This document shows, in pieces, positions 22,700-34,553 of a stretch of 64,000 nt of DNA; position 1 is the first letter of the stretch; each line of letters starts with the position of its first letter. The notes beneath the pieces were generated by a model. The model was not told where the DNA came from, ran no database searches, and saw nothing but the letters and a program-made list of their open reading frames with translations. The translations under genes were made by a program, and so were the position numbers. The DNA is from Lunularia cruciata (taxonomy: Eukaryota > Streptophyta > Marchantiopsida > Lunulariales > Lunulariaceae): NCBI GenBank assembly GCA_948567375.1, contig OX419758.1, positions 60,641,001 to 60,705,000 on the forward strand. Reading direction: 5' to 3'.

Positions 22700-23265
22700 A
22701 GGTGCACATATCTCCATGGCATCAAGTAACCTCCAATATAAGGCATGTCTAATAGAAAAAGGACTATAATACCACATCCATCTTTTCTCCCAAGCATGCA
22801 TTGGAGGCTCACTAAATGCTCATCCTAAAAGCTCATAAGGGTCAAAACTATAATCCCTCAATCTACATACGGTCCACTCCTTCTTTATGAATCTAATGGC
22901 CATGGCCATAGAAGCCCTAAATCTATCTATAGGTGATACAAGGAGACAAAATAATGAAGTGTATGAAGTACTAAGAGTATCCCTTGGTGAAAAAGGTGGA
23001 GGATATATAGCTCAATGAGGATGATTCTTGCAATAAGAAAGAGCATTGCTATTGACAATGTATCTCACATAGATAAACCTAATGAGGTAAAAGTACTATA
23101 TGGTCTAACCATAAAAACCTTTAAACTCATCAAAATATCCATCCGTCTTAAAAAGACATGCCATAAAATATTGTAATATTGTGGTTTGTGTAGCACATCA
23201 AATATTATCATGTTGTGGTTTGCGTAGCCTATGAAAAGTAAACTAGTGTAGTTTATCTCCATAAA
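22700..23265 (-). pseudogene. FCP1/NIF-type HAD phosphatase fragment, copy B (C-terminal part)
   Basis: The minus strand reads VFMVRPYSTFTSLGLSM, matching copy A at 13456-13405. After a frame change comes IVNSNALSYCKNHPH (23061-23017), corresponding to the LIDDSPxxxxxNP segment, then IDRFRASMAMAIRFIKKEW, DYSFDPYELLG and RWMWYYSPF, matching DRFR, DPYEL and WMWTYS of copy A. Motifs I and II are absent. The two motif Asp residues are replaced by Val-Asn, as in copy A, which suggests the family had lost activity before the copies separated. Frameshifts and stops are present. Confidence 0.5.
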
Positions 23266-23299
23266 GATGGAGTAGGTTGTATGATGGATCCCATGGTTG

Positions 23300-25490
23300 A
23301 GCTATTGCCATGTGAGTAATCTATGTGTATTTAAGTGGCTGGCCATGTGGAGTACAATCTTATCCTTTTTAAGGGCTCTGATGTATATAGATGGTAGAGA
23401 GAGAGATAAAGAGAGAGTGTGAGTGTGTGTTTTAGTTTTAGGAGTCTCAAGTGGGAGGAGGACATGGAGAGTGAGAGTCAAGCAAAACATGGACGCCAGA
23501 GTATCAAAGGAAGCATTTGAGAAGGAGATGCCCCATGCTCCCAAGTTGCCACTCTTGAATCTTTTTCTTTACATGCATCAGATTCTTCTACACGGTGATG
23601 GCTTACGTGGCTAGATGGTGGTACATTTTAGGATGACATTCATGGAGTTGATGCTAGATCAGATTGTACTTCTAGTGCTTACTTACAAGTGAGTTTGAGA
23701 TTTACCAATTTACATGCTCTTCTAGGAAAAGAAGTATATAAATTCATTCATGAGCTTCAAGGTGGAGTTGTGGGTTCCATTTGTCAAAAAGTGAAGAGGC
23801 TAAATGACAAATTTGTAGAGTTTGGGTCCCAACAAGGAAAGCCTAGACTTCATCAAGGATTGAAGGAGTTCAAAGAATGCATTTGGGGAGACGAGACTAT
23901 GGTTGGAGAGAAGAGCTAACACGTTACAATTGAGAGATAAAAGCCAAGGGAATTGAGAAGATTTTGACTGAACTAGGCAATTGAAGCAAGGGAGGTCAAA
24001 TTCTCACTCAAATGAGCAAAAAAGAGAATTTTGAGAATTTTGTCATACCTTTTCATAATCCATTGCTGGAATTATTGAGTTTACAAAGTTCTCACTGTAT
24101 TGAGCCTAATAAATTCTACTTTTGAGTCAATCTAAAATTAGATATGATCATTTGGAGTTGGAGCATTGGAAATCAAATTTATGGGAAGAAGATTATGATC
24201 AAGTTTGGGGTTTTGACTGGTTCAAATCAAGCTATGAAAATTTCCAATGTTGTTAGTAGTTGAGTTTTTCACCTTTGTAAAAAGGTTTCATGTGAATTTC
24301 TCAATTAGAGAATTTAGGGTCTTGGATCAAGCTATTGGTAGTTAAGTCTTTCATCTTTGTAAAAAGGTTTCATGTGAATTTCTCAATTAGAGAATTCAGG
24401 GTCTTGGATCAAGCATACTTGGGTATGTAGGCTCACAAGTTAATTGAGCTTAGGAATTGATCCATATTTAGGGATTGGGATTGGACTCAGCCACAAGACT
24501 TCACAAGGGTTTAGAAAAGAGTACAAATAGCTTCTATGGAAAATTTGGTAGGCTCAGGATTCATAGTGTGTGAGAACTGATGCTATAAGTTACACTCATA
24601 ATACTATTGTAAGCTCAATATGAACATTTGTATCTTCAATCACAACTAAATGCCAAATTGTTCATTTCTCTGACCATGATTGAAGATTTTACATTAAAGA
24701 CGTATCTTTGGTGACTATGTATACTTTTGATCTAGAAATCTGGTAGAAATTGCCAAGACCTAGGAGCACACCATCACTTAGGTATTTCAAAATTAAGGTG
24801 AAAACCTACAAAAACTTGTCCAAATTGGAGATCTTGTCAAGGGAGCTACAATGGTCATATTGTGGCTTAGTTTATATCATTTGAAAGCTTATCTTACAAG
24901 TTTTCTATTGAATTCTAAAACACTTAAATCCAAGTCACAAAGAAAAAGTTATGTTCAGATGAGTTTCACAAAATTTTCCCCATAAAAAAGACATAGAATT
25001 TCCTCACTTGGATTAGAAATTGGTTGAAATTTGGAGTACATATTGGAGGAAGCTTGCAAAACAGATCAAAATTAGATGAAGGACAAAGCAAGAAGGCTAT
25101 GAAGCTTATTTTTGACAAAAAAACCATGGAGAGTTGTTATTGAATTCTTGTGATTGGATCCTCTTCGTGCTTGCATGTTGCTTGTATGCCCAGTTGGCTT
25201 GGGTTGGTGTGTAAGCCTTGAGCTTAGGCCCCTTCCTTCTAGGTGTGTTGTGTTTTTCTCCTTGGTTATGCTGTAAGTGATGATCAACACACCACGAGTG
25301 TGTGTTGTGATGATAGGTTAGGTTGCATGTTATTCTCCTACCTAGAAGGGAATACTAGAAGCAAGAGTGAAAGGTTCTAGTGATCAGGCAACAGGTGTGC
25401 TCAAACTAGTAGTGACAAATCTATGCATGACCTTTGATCCATAAACTATAGACATCCAGTGTGTTCCCAAGAAGAGAAAGGCAAAGAACA
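23300..25490. other. AT-rich region, no recognised gene
   Basis: This holds a purine-rich microsatellite-like stretch (23391-23430), an unassigned 76-codon ORF at 23689-23919 whose translation is protein-like but matches nothing I know, a tandem duplication (24256-24419, listed separately), and transposon-like noncoding sequence around 24600-25070. Confidence 0.35.
24256..24419. repeat. Two-copy 82-bp tandem duplication
   Basis: GTAGTTGAG or GTTAAG-type starts are followed by CTTTGTAAAAAGGTTTCATG, TGAATTTCTCAATTAGAGAAT and GGGTCTTGGATCAAGC in both units, which begin at 24256 and 24338. Few mismatches. Confidence 0.9.
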
Positions 25491-25499
25491 ATAATGTGA

Positions 25500-26390
25500 A
25501 TCAATATGAACTCCTAAATATAGGTGACCAAGCTCCCACATAAAATGCAATAGGTCTTTACATCACGCTTTGGACCACTAGTCCATATGATCACCTCAAA
25601 GTGAGTGATACAATACTCCATAAACTCTCTAATGATAGGGTTTGGAATATGCCATGAAGTACTACTCATGGTAAAATAGCACCATCCTCTCCTCATGGTC
25701 TCAAAACACCACTCCAAGAAATGAAGTCTACTAGAATCTCTCATAATTTTTTACAATTCAAATCTAACACTAGAATCTTCCTCCTCAAATTTGCATGGAA
25801 AATGATACAAAGAATGAATAAACTAGATAAACTCATCTTCTCTCTCAAACAAGTGAGTCTTTATACCTCATCACTCAAAGATACCTTTTGCTCATGAAGC
25901 CACAAGCACTCATGGAAAGTATCTCTAACACTTGGAGGGGATGCAATATCATTCCTGATGTGAGGTCTCCACGACACAATATCCTCTCCCAAATGCAAAT
26001 AAGGCTCCTCTCTTGGGTCACCTACAAGAGTCAACCAACTTTGACTTGATCAAGCAGCTTGCAAAGACAATGCTCTCCCATCTGATGGAGTAGTAGTCTC
26101 TTTGGCATGATGCCTAAATGTTCGATATGCACACTACCTACCTAGATATCTCCTAGCTGTCCTATCTCTCACAAGAAACCAATCTTCCACCATGGTTTGC
26201 AGAATTGTCTTCCTCCTCTTTGTAGTACCTAGTGGCAAACAAAATGATTGGCAAATGAGAGATGTGGTGAGAAAACAATCGCTCCATGGACTATCCCTCT
26301 TTGAGTGTCCCTCTCCCAAGTACATGAAAAATTTGTGCACATTGCTATTTAAAAATATGACACCCAATATTTCAATATTTAACATTTCAC
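25500..26390 (-). pseudogene. FCP1/NIF-type HAD phosphatase fragment, copy C (N-terminal part)
   Basis: On the minus strand WRPHIRND (upstream block also seen beside copy A) precedes KILVLDLN (about 25788-25765), a good match to HAD motif I of FCP1/NIF proteins. It is followed by IPNPIIREFMEYCITHFEVI and IWTSGPKRDV (25651-25563), the motif II region with the family's FxVxIWTS signature. The C-terminal IDDSP segment seen in copies A and B is not found. Upstream coding-like sequence extends to about 26385. Several stops and frameshifts are present. This copy best shows the family identity. Confidence 0.6.
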
Positions 26391-26939
26391 ATAAAAGCCA
26401 AATCTCTATTTCTTGGGCAGTGCAAACAAAGCATGAAAACTATGCAAACTAGGGCTACTATGCAAACCAAGTGAATGGGCTACACAAACCAATTCCAGAG
26501 GTTTGCACGGCCTATGTAACCTGGTTTGTGTAGCATGTGCACCTAGTTTGCATGATAGACACAATTAGGGTTTGCTAGTTATGTGGCTTGTGTAAAATTT
26601 CACATGCACATTTTGCTATTCATAATTTGAATCCACCATTTTGCAATTAAAATTTGACAGAAATTTAGACTAAACTTACATGCAATTTTGGATATTCAAT
26701 GCCAAGAGCAATTACAATTCTAATAAGTCCAAATCTATTTCACAAATGTATTCTTCAACTTCTTAGATTTGACCTTTATCCAATCAACACCACTTCATCT
26801 ATGTCATGTAATCAACAATAGAATGAGACCTGATCAACCAAGGTCCTTTGGATGTCTTCTCCATGTGTTACATTTCAACTTATTTCTTGTACTCCTCAAT
26901 TGCCATATCATCTTGAATTAACTTCAATTTGAGTTTCAA
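26391..26939. other. No gene seen
   Basis: AT-rich linker with imperfect repeats of GGTTTGTGTAGC-like phrases around 26460-26580, also present at 23170-23235. No coding region supported. Confidence 0.35.
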
Positions 26940-27520
26940 ACTCTCTTGATTCCTTCCTTCCTTCTAGTGCAAAACAATTCTTGCACCTACACTCTCTCTT
27001 CTCTTTTTTGTGTGAAACTGCACACTCTACTCTCCTTTTCTTTTCTCTCTTGCTCTTGGAAAAATTTTGCACTCTCCTCTCCTCTCTTTCTTGATTCACA
27101 CTTACACTCTCTTCCACTGCAATTCCCGCACTCGCACTCTCTCCCATTGTGAGTGCTTTATGTCCTCTTTGCAAATTCTCTCTTCTCTTTCCTGATTCTT
27201 GCACTCACTCCTGCACTCTCTTCCCATTGCAAATTGCTTTATGTCCTCCTTTGTTCCTCTATTTGATGAATGTTCTCTCTTCTTCCTTTGAAACATGGAC
27301 TTTGTGTTTCTATTTTTTTTTTATCAATTTCAAACTCATCCTCCCTATTTTCCTCTCCCCAATTTCTTTCAATTTTTAATTTTTGTTTCTAGTTTTTGTC
27401 ACTATTTTCCCTCTCCCCAATTTCTATAAATTTTGAATTTGTGTTTCTAGTTTCTATCAATTTTGAACCTTTCCTCTCTATCTTCTCTCTCTCCAATTTT
27501 TATCAATTTTAAATTTGGTC
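26940..27520. repeat. Pyrimidine-rich block with internal tandem repeats
   Basis: The plus strand is almost all C and T. Two approximate tandem arrays are visible: one near 27135-27252 (CACTCTC..CCCATTG, then GCTTTATGTCCTC, twice, about 80 bp apart) and one at 27340-27515 (CTCTCCCCAATTTCT followed by AATTTTGAA and GTTTCTAGTTT, about three times). The minus-strand Lys/Arg/Glu-rich ORFs here reflect composition. 27521-28160 is similar low-grade sequence without a gene. Confidence 0.5.
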
Positions 27521-28166
27521 TCCTTAATACAAAAAATGTACTTCCTCTTTTCCTCTTCACCGTTTCTCTTGAATGTGTCCTTTGTCCTAGCTAGCGGTCA
27601 ACTATGCATCCCTATTTCTCTTGAACTAAACTCTCAAATTTATCTTCCATCCCAGTTTGTTGATCTATGTCATCTACCTCTCCCAAAAACTCAAATTCTC
27701 ACTCAAATTACCTTAGACTCTCCAGATTTTGACCACTCTTCATCTCCTTAACAGTTCTCCTCCTCACTTCTCGTCCTCTTTTTTATCAATGTACATTGGT
27801 GCTCTAAACTCTTCATGACTCTTCAACCGCAAATGACATGACATCTATATTTATTCTTGATCAGATCATCCACCTATTTCCTAAAGTCCACGTGCTCTTC
27901 CTTCCTTCCATCATTCATTCCCAAATTACTCACTCATTGCTCTAGAATTCATGTATTTTTGACTTACTCACTCGTTTCCTCACTCGTTTCCTTACTTCTA
28001 CCAAAATACTCACCTTCTCTTCCTAAAATACTCACCTCCCATAGTCCACGCCACCTTAGCAAATTCTCACACATACCAAGCAACCACACTAGATTTACCA
28101 TGCCAATTTAACTCAAAAATATTCCGCAAGTTAACCAAGCCCAAGGGTAATATTACTCATTTGAAT

Positions 28167-28257
28167 TACATCAAACACACTCAAAGTACAAAGTATTCCA
28201 AGTACATCAAACACACTCAAAGTACAAAGTATTCCAAGTACATCAAACTCATTCAAA
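28167..28257. repeat. 36-bp tandem repeat, 2.5 copies
   Basis: TACATCAAACACACTCAAAG, continuing to CAAAGTATTCCAAG, repeats exactly at 28167 and 28203, with a partial third copy at 28239. Confidence 0.95.
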
Positions 28258-28389
28258 TTGCATAAAAGAAGTTGGTTGACACAAAGTTGGTTGAATCATA
28301 ACATACTTGAAGTACATCTACAATATTCCATGGATCTAGAAGTCGTAAAATATGTTACATGTTTGGGACCTTAGATAGGCCAAAAACAA

Positions 28390-29650
28390 TTGCATTACAC
28401 AATTTATTGTTTCTTCTTTGTTCTCTCCATAATACTCTTGGTCCACACTTTTCTCTTCATTTCCTATATCTAAATCCAAATGATCAAAGTCCTCCTCTAT
28501 CTATTTATCTGCCCAATTAATCAGAAATTTATGAAGAATAATACACATAGTCACCCATCTTAATAGATCTACATTTTGTCTCATATCATATATTTGCACT
28601 CCATTTTTGTTGAGTGAATGTCATCTAGCTTTGAAATTTCCAATAAAATGCTCATTTGCTACTCTAGTGAGGGCCAAAAACTTATTAAAATTAGCCGTGT
28701 TGTGTGTCCAAGCTTGTTTGAAAGAGTGAACTAAATGTACCATAAGAATGTAACCCGAATCCCCTAGTAGAAATTGATGGTTCTTAAACAAGTTGCACTT
28801 TCTCCTTGTATTTAGTTTAATCTATATAAGGGATTTTTGTAGATATGCCATGTCATGGCAAGAACTTGACATTTCAACATTACCAATTCACAAAGTTATA
28901 GGTTGGATCAATACTTATTTGCATGTTACATTAAAAAATATTATGATTTCAACATTATAAAAACATTGAACAAAACACTAATTCTTACACCCAATGAATA
29001 ATCAATTTCATTCGACTTGACTATTGATAGAGTAAAATCCCTTTTGACAAAAATATATTTCCCCATCCACTTTGGTTCATTGCGACTATCTAAATAAAGT
29101 CCCATCCATTAAACCCACGCACCAAGGGAATCCTTTTTGCACAGAAAAATTGCAGAAATTCTGGACCCCTCCTGTCGATCTGGTCCATTTTATCCAATAT
29201 AGAAATAATTGCAGTCATTACTCATTTTTTAAATACCACTATAGAACCTGCATTAATCCCCTATAAATTTAACCTTCTTACCCTGTTGCCATGATGGCCA
29301 AACCTATGAAGAGCAAGGGCAACATGCATCCATGTAGGAGTTTGTGTTCTTCTAGAGTCATTTCTAACTACTCCATGGTTTTGTAAGACATTTACTAAAG
29401 CATAGAATCATAATAAATCCATTCATGTAAGTTGCCTAAGTACTCAAACATCAAAATCGCAAAAATATTTCAGTACAAACTTACTACTTTGTGTACATTG
29501 CACTCTATCTTGCAGATAATAGGCTTCCAATGTATAATTCCACCTTCTTGTGAGTACCCCAATAGAATCTTCTTCATCATCTGAGCTCCATTCATTCCAA
29601 TCAAGCAACTCCTCGATATGGTCATTCTCCATTTCCGCACTCAAAATCAA
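28390..29650 (-). pseudogene. PIF/Harbinger transposase (HARBI1/DDE_Tnp_4 type), copy 2
   Basis: Minus-strand order: an acidic N-terminal piece with WNEWSSDDEED, then DVxVLRQLTWMDLL and TPTWMHVALALHRF (parallel to copy 1), then SSCHDMA, then FLLGDSGYI (28777-28751, second catalytic Asp with the family's GDSGY context), VHSFKQAWTH, then NFNKFLALTRVANEHFIGNF followed by KAR (28696-28629; NExxxGxxKxRW context of the third acidic residue), then LLRWVTMCIILHKFLI at the C-terminus. These motifs are diagnostic for the HARBI1-type nuclease. Several in-frame stops (for example after KAR, from TGG) and frame changes inactivate it. The first catalytic Asp region is not clear. Confidence 0.85.
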
Positions 29651-29680
29651 TCAGATTGGTTTTGCAATTTACTGAAGAAT

Positions 29681-29892
29681 AATAATGTGAGTGCTTGTGT
29701 GAGACATCCGGATGGCTTGGATCCAACTATAATGCTTTTGATTAAACTGTAGAACTCACTGGTATTTCATAGGAGGAGGCAAGAGTAATAATGTGAGTGC
29801 TTGTGTGAGACATCCGGATGGCTTGGATCCAACTATAATGCTTTTGATTAAACTGTAGAAATCACTGGTATTTCATAGGAGGAGGCAAGAGT
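29681..29892. repeat. Near-perfect 106-bp tandem duplication
   Basis: Units 29681-29786 and 29787-29892 differ at one base (GTAGAACTCACTGG versus GTAGAAATCACTGG). It lies just upstream of the Harbinger transposase copy 2 and close to the junction with the CpG-containing island. Very recent duplication. Confidence 0.95.
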
Positions 29893-32338
29893 AAGGGGAG
29901 TTCGGATTCCACTGTCAAAATTGCAATCACTTCTATTTTGATAGTGTATGAACCATGGCGCCCAACAAAATAAACGGTACACCGTCCAAGGAGACATGGC
30001 CCTGTGTATATCAATTTCGAACCAATAAAACTGGCCAGGCACTGCAATTTTAACTTTAGATTTTCATTTGTGTTGTTATTTGCTACGAATCAAGTTCCAA
30101 GTGACATGCTACATGTGCTCTATCCGCTGAACCCTCGAAGACCAAGTATTTGGGGACAACGCCGGCCTAAACCGAGGACGTGGCCTAGATTTGCCATCCC
30201 GAATAAATGAATAACTTTCAAACGTCCTACAGCCTTCAAACGCAGCGACCCCGCAAAAATTAAATACATGTTAAAGAAATTCAGATTCATTTCGAGACTA
30301 ATTCAGGCACCTAGCTCACTCCCCATGATTGCTCTTCTAATCTAATTTATAACCGGTCGAGATTTTGTTACATAATTATAAGTTTACCAAATCTTTTTCT
30401 CACTTCTTTATGCACAGATGAGCAAAACTATATATCCTTGAAACTCAGCATCCATAACCCGAAACGCTTTTGTCGCTACGTTGCCTATGACCCTATGAGA
30501 CATCGAATAATTACACTAATACAGTACGTCCATTTTCTCCCCGAATTCACTTTAATTGAATGAATCTTGAGTTCTTTGCATTATGCAACTTGCAGCTGTC
30601 TAGGGTCGATCGTAATGGGGGTTGGTTAATTGTTTGGTGATTAAAATTAGTAGTACCGTTAAATTAGTAAGTACTATTATTAGTAGCCTTTCACGTGGGT
30701 TAGACAATTTTCATCCTTATATAATTTTACAACTTTAAAATAAATGAAAAGATATTATAGGGTATTATTGGAAAGATGATTTCTTAAATAAGTATATATA
30801 TATAAACCGATTTAAATTAGATATAGTACGAGGTTGACGAAGAACATTACTGGACTAGACCCATCTCGTCCTAAATCATTATTCTCAATCACGCCAACTA
30901 GTCTCCAGTAAGTCGCAAGGAATTACAAGTGACCTACGAGCAAGCTCCGTTTATGATCTGGTGAATGTTTCCAACGGTTGACCCCGAAGTTCATTTTAAT
31001 CTACGGGAGAGCAGATCATCCGGAAATTTGAGGGCCCTTATTAACGGGGAGATTTGGCAGGCTACAGTACAACGATACGGAACTCCCTTCGCACTTCCTG
31101 ACGACATTGGAGTCACGAATGTTAGTGGAAGACGAAGTGGCTTGTGCTTATGTCCCATCGCGGCCTCATCGGATTTGAGTCTGGTAAACGAGGACAAAAC
31201 GTCGATGTGTGGACGATTTTTTCGCATGTTATGCGAGACAGAATCGATCGTGGTTGTTGGATCGCGGAAGGACGATTCGTGTCCGTAATGCAACGAAATG
31301 TGGGAGGTTGGTAATCTGGTGGTCAACGATTGACATCGAGTTTCTCTGACATCCCCGCACTCCTAACAAACCTCCTGGTTTCTACAGTACCGAAAGCTCA
31401 GAACACTCAGAGCCGGAGAGTGGAACCAGAAATTCTTCACTCTGGAGCAGAGCAAATACAATTTGGTCTCGCGTTAACTCGCGAGGATGAGGAGTTCTTT
31501 TTGGAACTAAAGCGAGATTCCGATCCTTCGAATGCCCGTATATCCCATGTAAATCAACTGGTTAATTGTGAAATCATTTGGATTATGTCACTCTTCGGAT
31601 ATGTCAAGACACAGCATCTGGCCGAAGCGAGAAACGCGCATGAATGTGTTTGCCAACTTTCGGACGGATTTCGAACGACAAAACTTCGAGCTCTACGCTC
31701 CAACAAGATTTACTGAGAGATTCTATTCTCCACCTAGGAGACTGCGGGATTATTCGACCTTCTCTCAACCGAAGAGATTATGGGAGATCTTACCTCCTTA
31801 TCGCAGAGGTGCATCGATTTCTCTTGATCTCTTGTCTGGGAGATATACGTAGCAGCAGTTTACACATGTTCAATCACCCTCGTAACATACTCCGGATGGG
31901 TACACTCTGCTGAAGGAAGTTCACCTCATCAAATCCCGTAACACAGAGTCTAAGAGGCAAAGTCTTGTACCTACTTGACCTTGGTATTTTGAGTGCTGTC
32001 TTTACTTCTGTGTAGTTTTATCATTGTCTCCGAACTTATTATGCACAGAGGTGACACCCTTCCAAGTCTGACACTGTCACACTTTGCACACAGGTTTCTA
32101 ACTACAGGTTTGCACTAGACCACGCGACGTACTCCTAGACATGGGAGGTTATCTATTTTCACACGTGTATACGTCCACCGATTGAAGAGTTCGTTGCAAA
32201 ATAGCCAGTTTCCTTCCTACATGCTACAGATGTTACGGGAGCTTTGTAGCCGAGTTACTTTTAAAAGGGAAAGAAGTCCATACTGGAGTGGCATCCCTCT
32301 TCTTGTTAACCTGTGCATAGAAAGCTTGCAGTTGCTTA
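29893..32338. other. Island left flank; unassigned ORFs
   Basis: From about 30050 the sequence changes to CpG-retaining, non-repetitive DNA. ORFs of about 107-128 codons occur at 30965-31288 and 31330-31716 (plus), with an overlapping one at 30991-31326 (minus). The 31330-31716 translation is protein-like (acidic, with EDEEFFLELKRDSD) but matches no family I know and lacks an ATG at its start. It could be an exon of the gene at 32354-33494; I could not link them by splice phase. Confidence 0.3.
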
Positions 32339-32353
32339 TCTACGAGCAGACCA

Positions 32354-33494
32354 TTGACATTGCAACGTGATCCAGAGGCACAGACGGTGAACATAGTGTC
32401 TGCAGTTCCAAGTCAAGGGCTAGATGAATCATCCACCCCTGATCGAAATCGGACTATCTGCGGCTTTTTCCCAGATAATCCGGGAATCGGGAGACAAAGA
32501 TGGCACAGAGATGACTTCAAAAGCTTCAAAGAAGCACAGGGACCAGGTGAGCCGAAGAGGTGCCCAGACCAATTGCATGCGAGCCTAAACGATCTTGAAA
32601 GAAGTTTATCTTGGACTTTTAAGGACATTGCCCTTACTAAGACAGGACCGGGTGAAGATGAAAGTTTGCATGTCAATAAAGACATACCTAAACCTGCAAA
32701 CCCCGGAGATAATCATCAAATTGATGCTCTGCAAGTGAGGGAGAAGCTGGAGAATGAGCGTAATGAGATCGAATGCATGAAGGTAAAATGTTCAAGTGGC
32801 CATACACATCCATGTACGAATCATCTGAACATCATCGACTGTCTACTTGTAGTAGCAACGATCTTGAAACCAGAGTCTTTGAGTAAGCGCCATATTTTAG
32901 TTACTCTAGTAGAAGTAGTCTTGTAAACACCGTAGCCGAGAAGAGCATGAAGTAAAGGAGAAACAGACAAAGTTGATAAAGGCAGTCGGACAGAGGAATA
33001 GGTCCGCTGAAAACGTTCCATGGTGAAGTTCTGAGTTACTAAAATTTTAATAGCTCATAGCATGTCATAGATTTTACCTTCCATTCTGTCATACAGCTAT
33101 GCTGCTGGCAACTAACTTGTTTTAACAAGTGCAGGCTCAAATGTTCCATGTGAGCAAAACATTCGCAAATCTCGGCTTGCAAGGACATATTGCAAGGAAA
33201 GGTGATCTGGCGGACAAGTTTGATAGTTCACAGGAGTTCATGCTCTTGAAAGCAATTGAGGACCTGAGGGTAGCGTTAACTAAGACGAAAACTGGAGGGG
33301 CAGCTTTGAGACAATCAGTCCAAGAATTAGAGGCAGCAGAGAACCGAATAATTGATGTTGAAATATGTGGACATAAAAGTCAGATGTGGAAGGCTGGTCT
33401 TTCCACTTTAGTGCAGAGCTTTCTTTGGTATGTCGGCATGATCCTGCCAATAATAACGTGCATACAGGCCCTCCACCATATACCACCTACTTGA
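32354..33494 (+). CDS. Possible two-exon gene: coiled-coil protein with C-terminal hydrophobic segment
   Basis: Open frame A runs to 32782 and ends at a GTAAAA donor after ...IECMK. Open frame B starts at 33135 after a TTTTAACAAGTGCAG acceptor and ends at a stop at 33492-33494. Both junctions are phase 0, so the frames join cleanly. Part A has REKLENERNEIE near its end. Part B has KAIEDLRVALTKTKTGGAAL and VQELEAAENRIIDVE, typical of coiled coil, then a strongly hydrophobic stretch (about LVQSFLWYVGMILPIITCIQ) close to the C-terminus, which could be a tail anchor. Frame A has no clear ATG at its start; an upstream exon is likely. I do not recognise the family. It lies about 1.1 kb from the convergent PI-PLC-like gene. 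Confidence 0.35.
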
Positions 33495-34553
33495 TCATGG
33501 CTGTTGACAACAAACAATTTTCAATATCCGATCCGAAAACAAATTCAATCATCGGTGTTGCTGTAGTAGTGGACTCCTGCGTTGACTCGTGTTTCTATTC
33601 TGGTTCTTGAGAGCATTTCCAGAAACATTCAATTACGTCGATGAAACTAAACGAATTAGCAATATGTAGATTGAAGCGACCCGATACAAAGGCGATTATC
33701 TGATACCACATCTAATTATCTGATACCAAATCTACACTACCTTCCCAATGTCATACACTAGAAGGGCCGTATTGCTATGCTTTGGATTTCTATTAAACGC
33801 AATGTTGGTATCTACTGGTGAAGACTTCATCCGGGCCCGCAATGCTTTTCCCGAAGTCCTGCGGAAAGATATCGCAGTACAACAGCTCACAAACTGTGAA
33901 CTCAACAACTTGCCTCAGGTCCCTTGATTTCATCATTGTAACTCGACGTAGAGGAAGAAGTAAATAGAAAGACTATGGCAATTTCCAGGTTAGAGGGGAC
34001 AAAGTAACAAGTCGATTGGAGTTTGATTGATAGTGATAGAATCACTTTACAGGGACAGTTCTTGTAGTTACTAATGTATTGAGCAGAGGACGTCATGGAA
34101 CATACTGGTGCAGAGGATATCAGAGATGACGATGCAAAGAGAACGAACAAATTATTCGACGTAACAGATGGCAAATGCCGAACTTGAGAATGATAACCAA
34201 AGTGTTTAACACCTGATTTAAAGCAGTTAACGATATAATTTATTCACAGAATAGACAATTTGACGAAGCTCCGAAGCAATTCGCCAAAATTGAAAAGGGA
34301 GATCGCCATCACACTCAAGCTAGTTTGTGGCCTTTCAAATACACTAGGAACTAACATAGCAGACGCTCTTTAGGGCCGTTTCGCTCTTTCATTTAAAAGA
34401 ATGGATTGGTAACAAGCACACGTATTCTTTACAACAACAACGGTACATTCGCGGTGCAGAAACGATGGAAGTCAAACCACAACCTCAGAAGAAGGAACCC
34501 GACATAATTCACTGCGACAACGGGCTGATTGGGAAAGAACAGTGAAGAAAAAG
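33495..34553. other. Spacer between convergent genes
   Basis: No further coding exon is recognised. It would contain the 3' ends of the unknown plus-strand gene and of the minus-strand PI-PLC-like gene. Confidence 0.4.

Noticed and set aside
26908-27204. Lys/Arg/Glu-rich minus-strand ORF
   Set aside because: Antisense of a pyrimidine-rich block; composition alone explains it.
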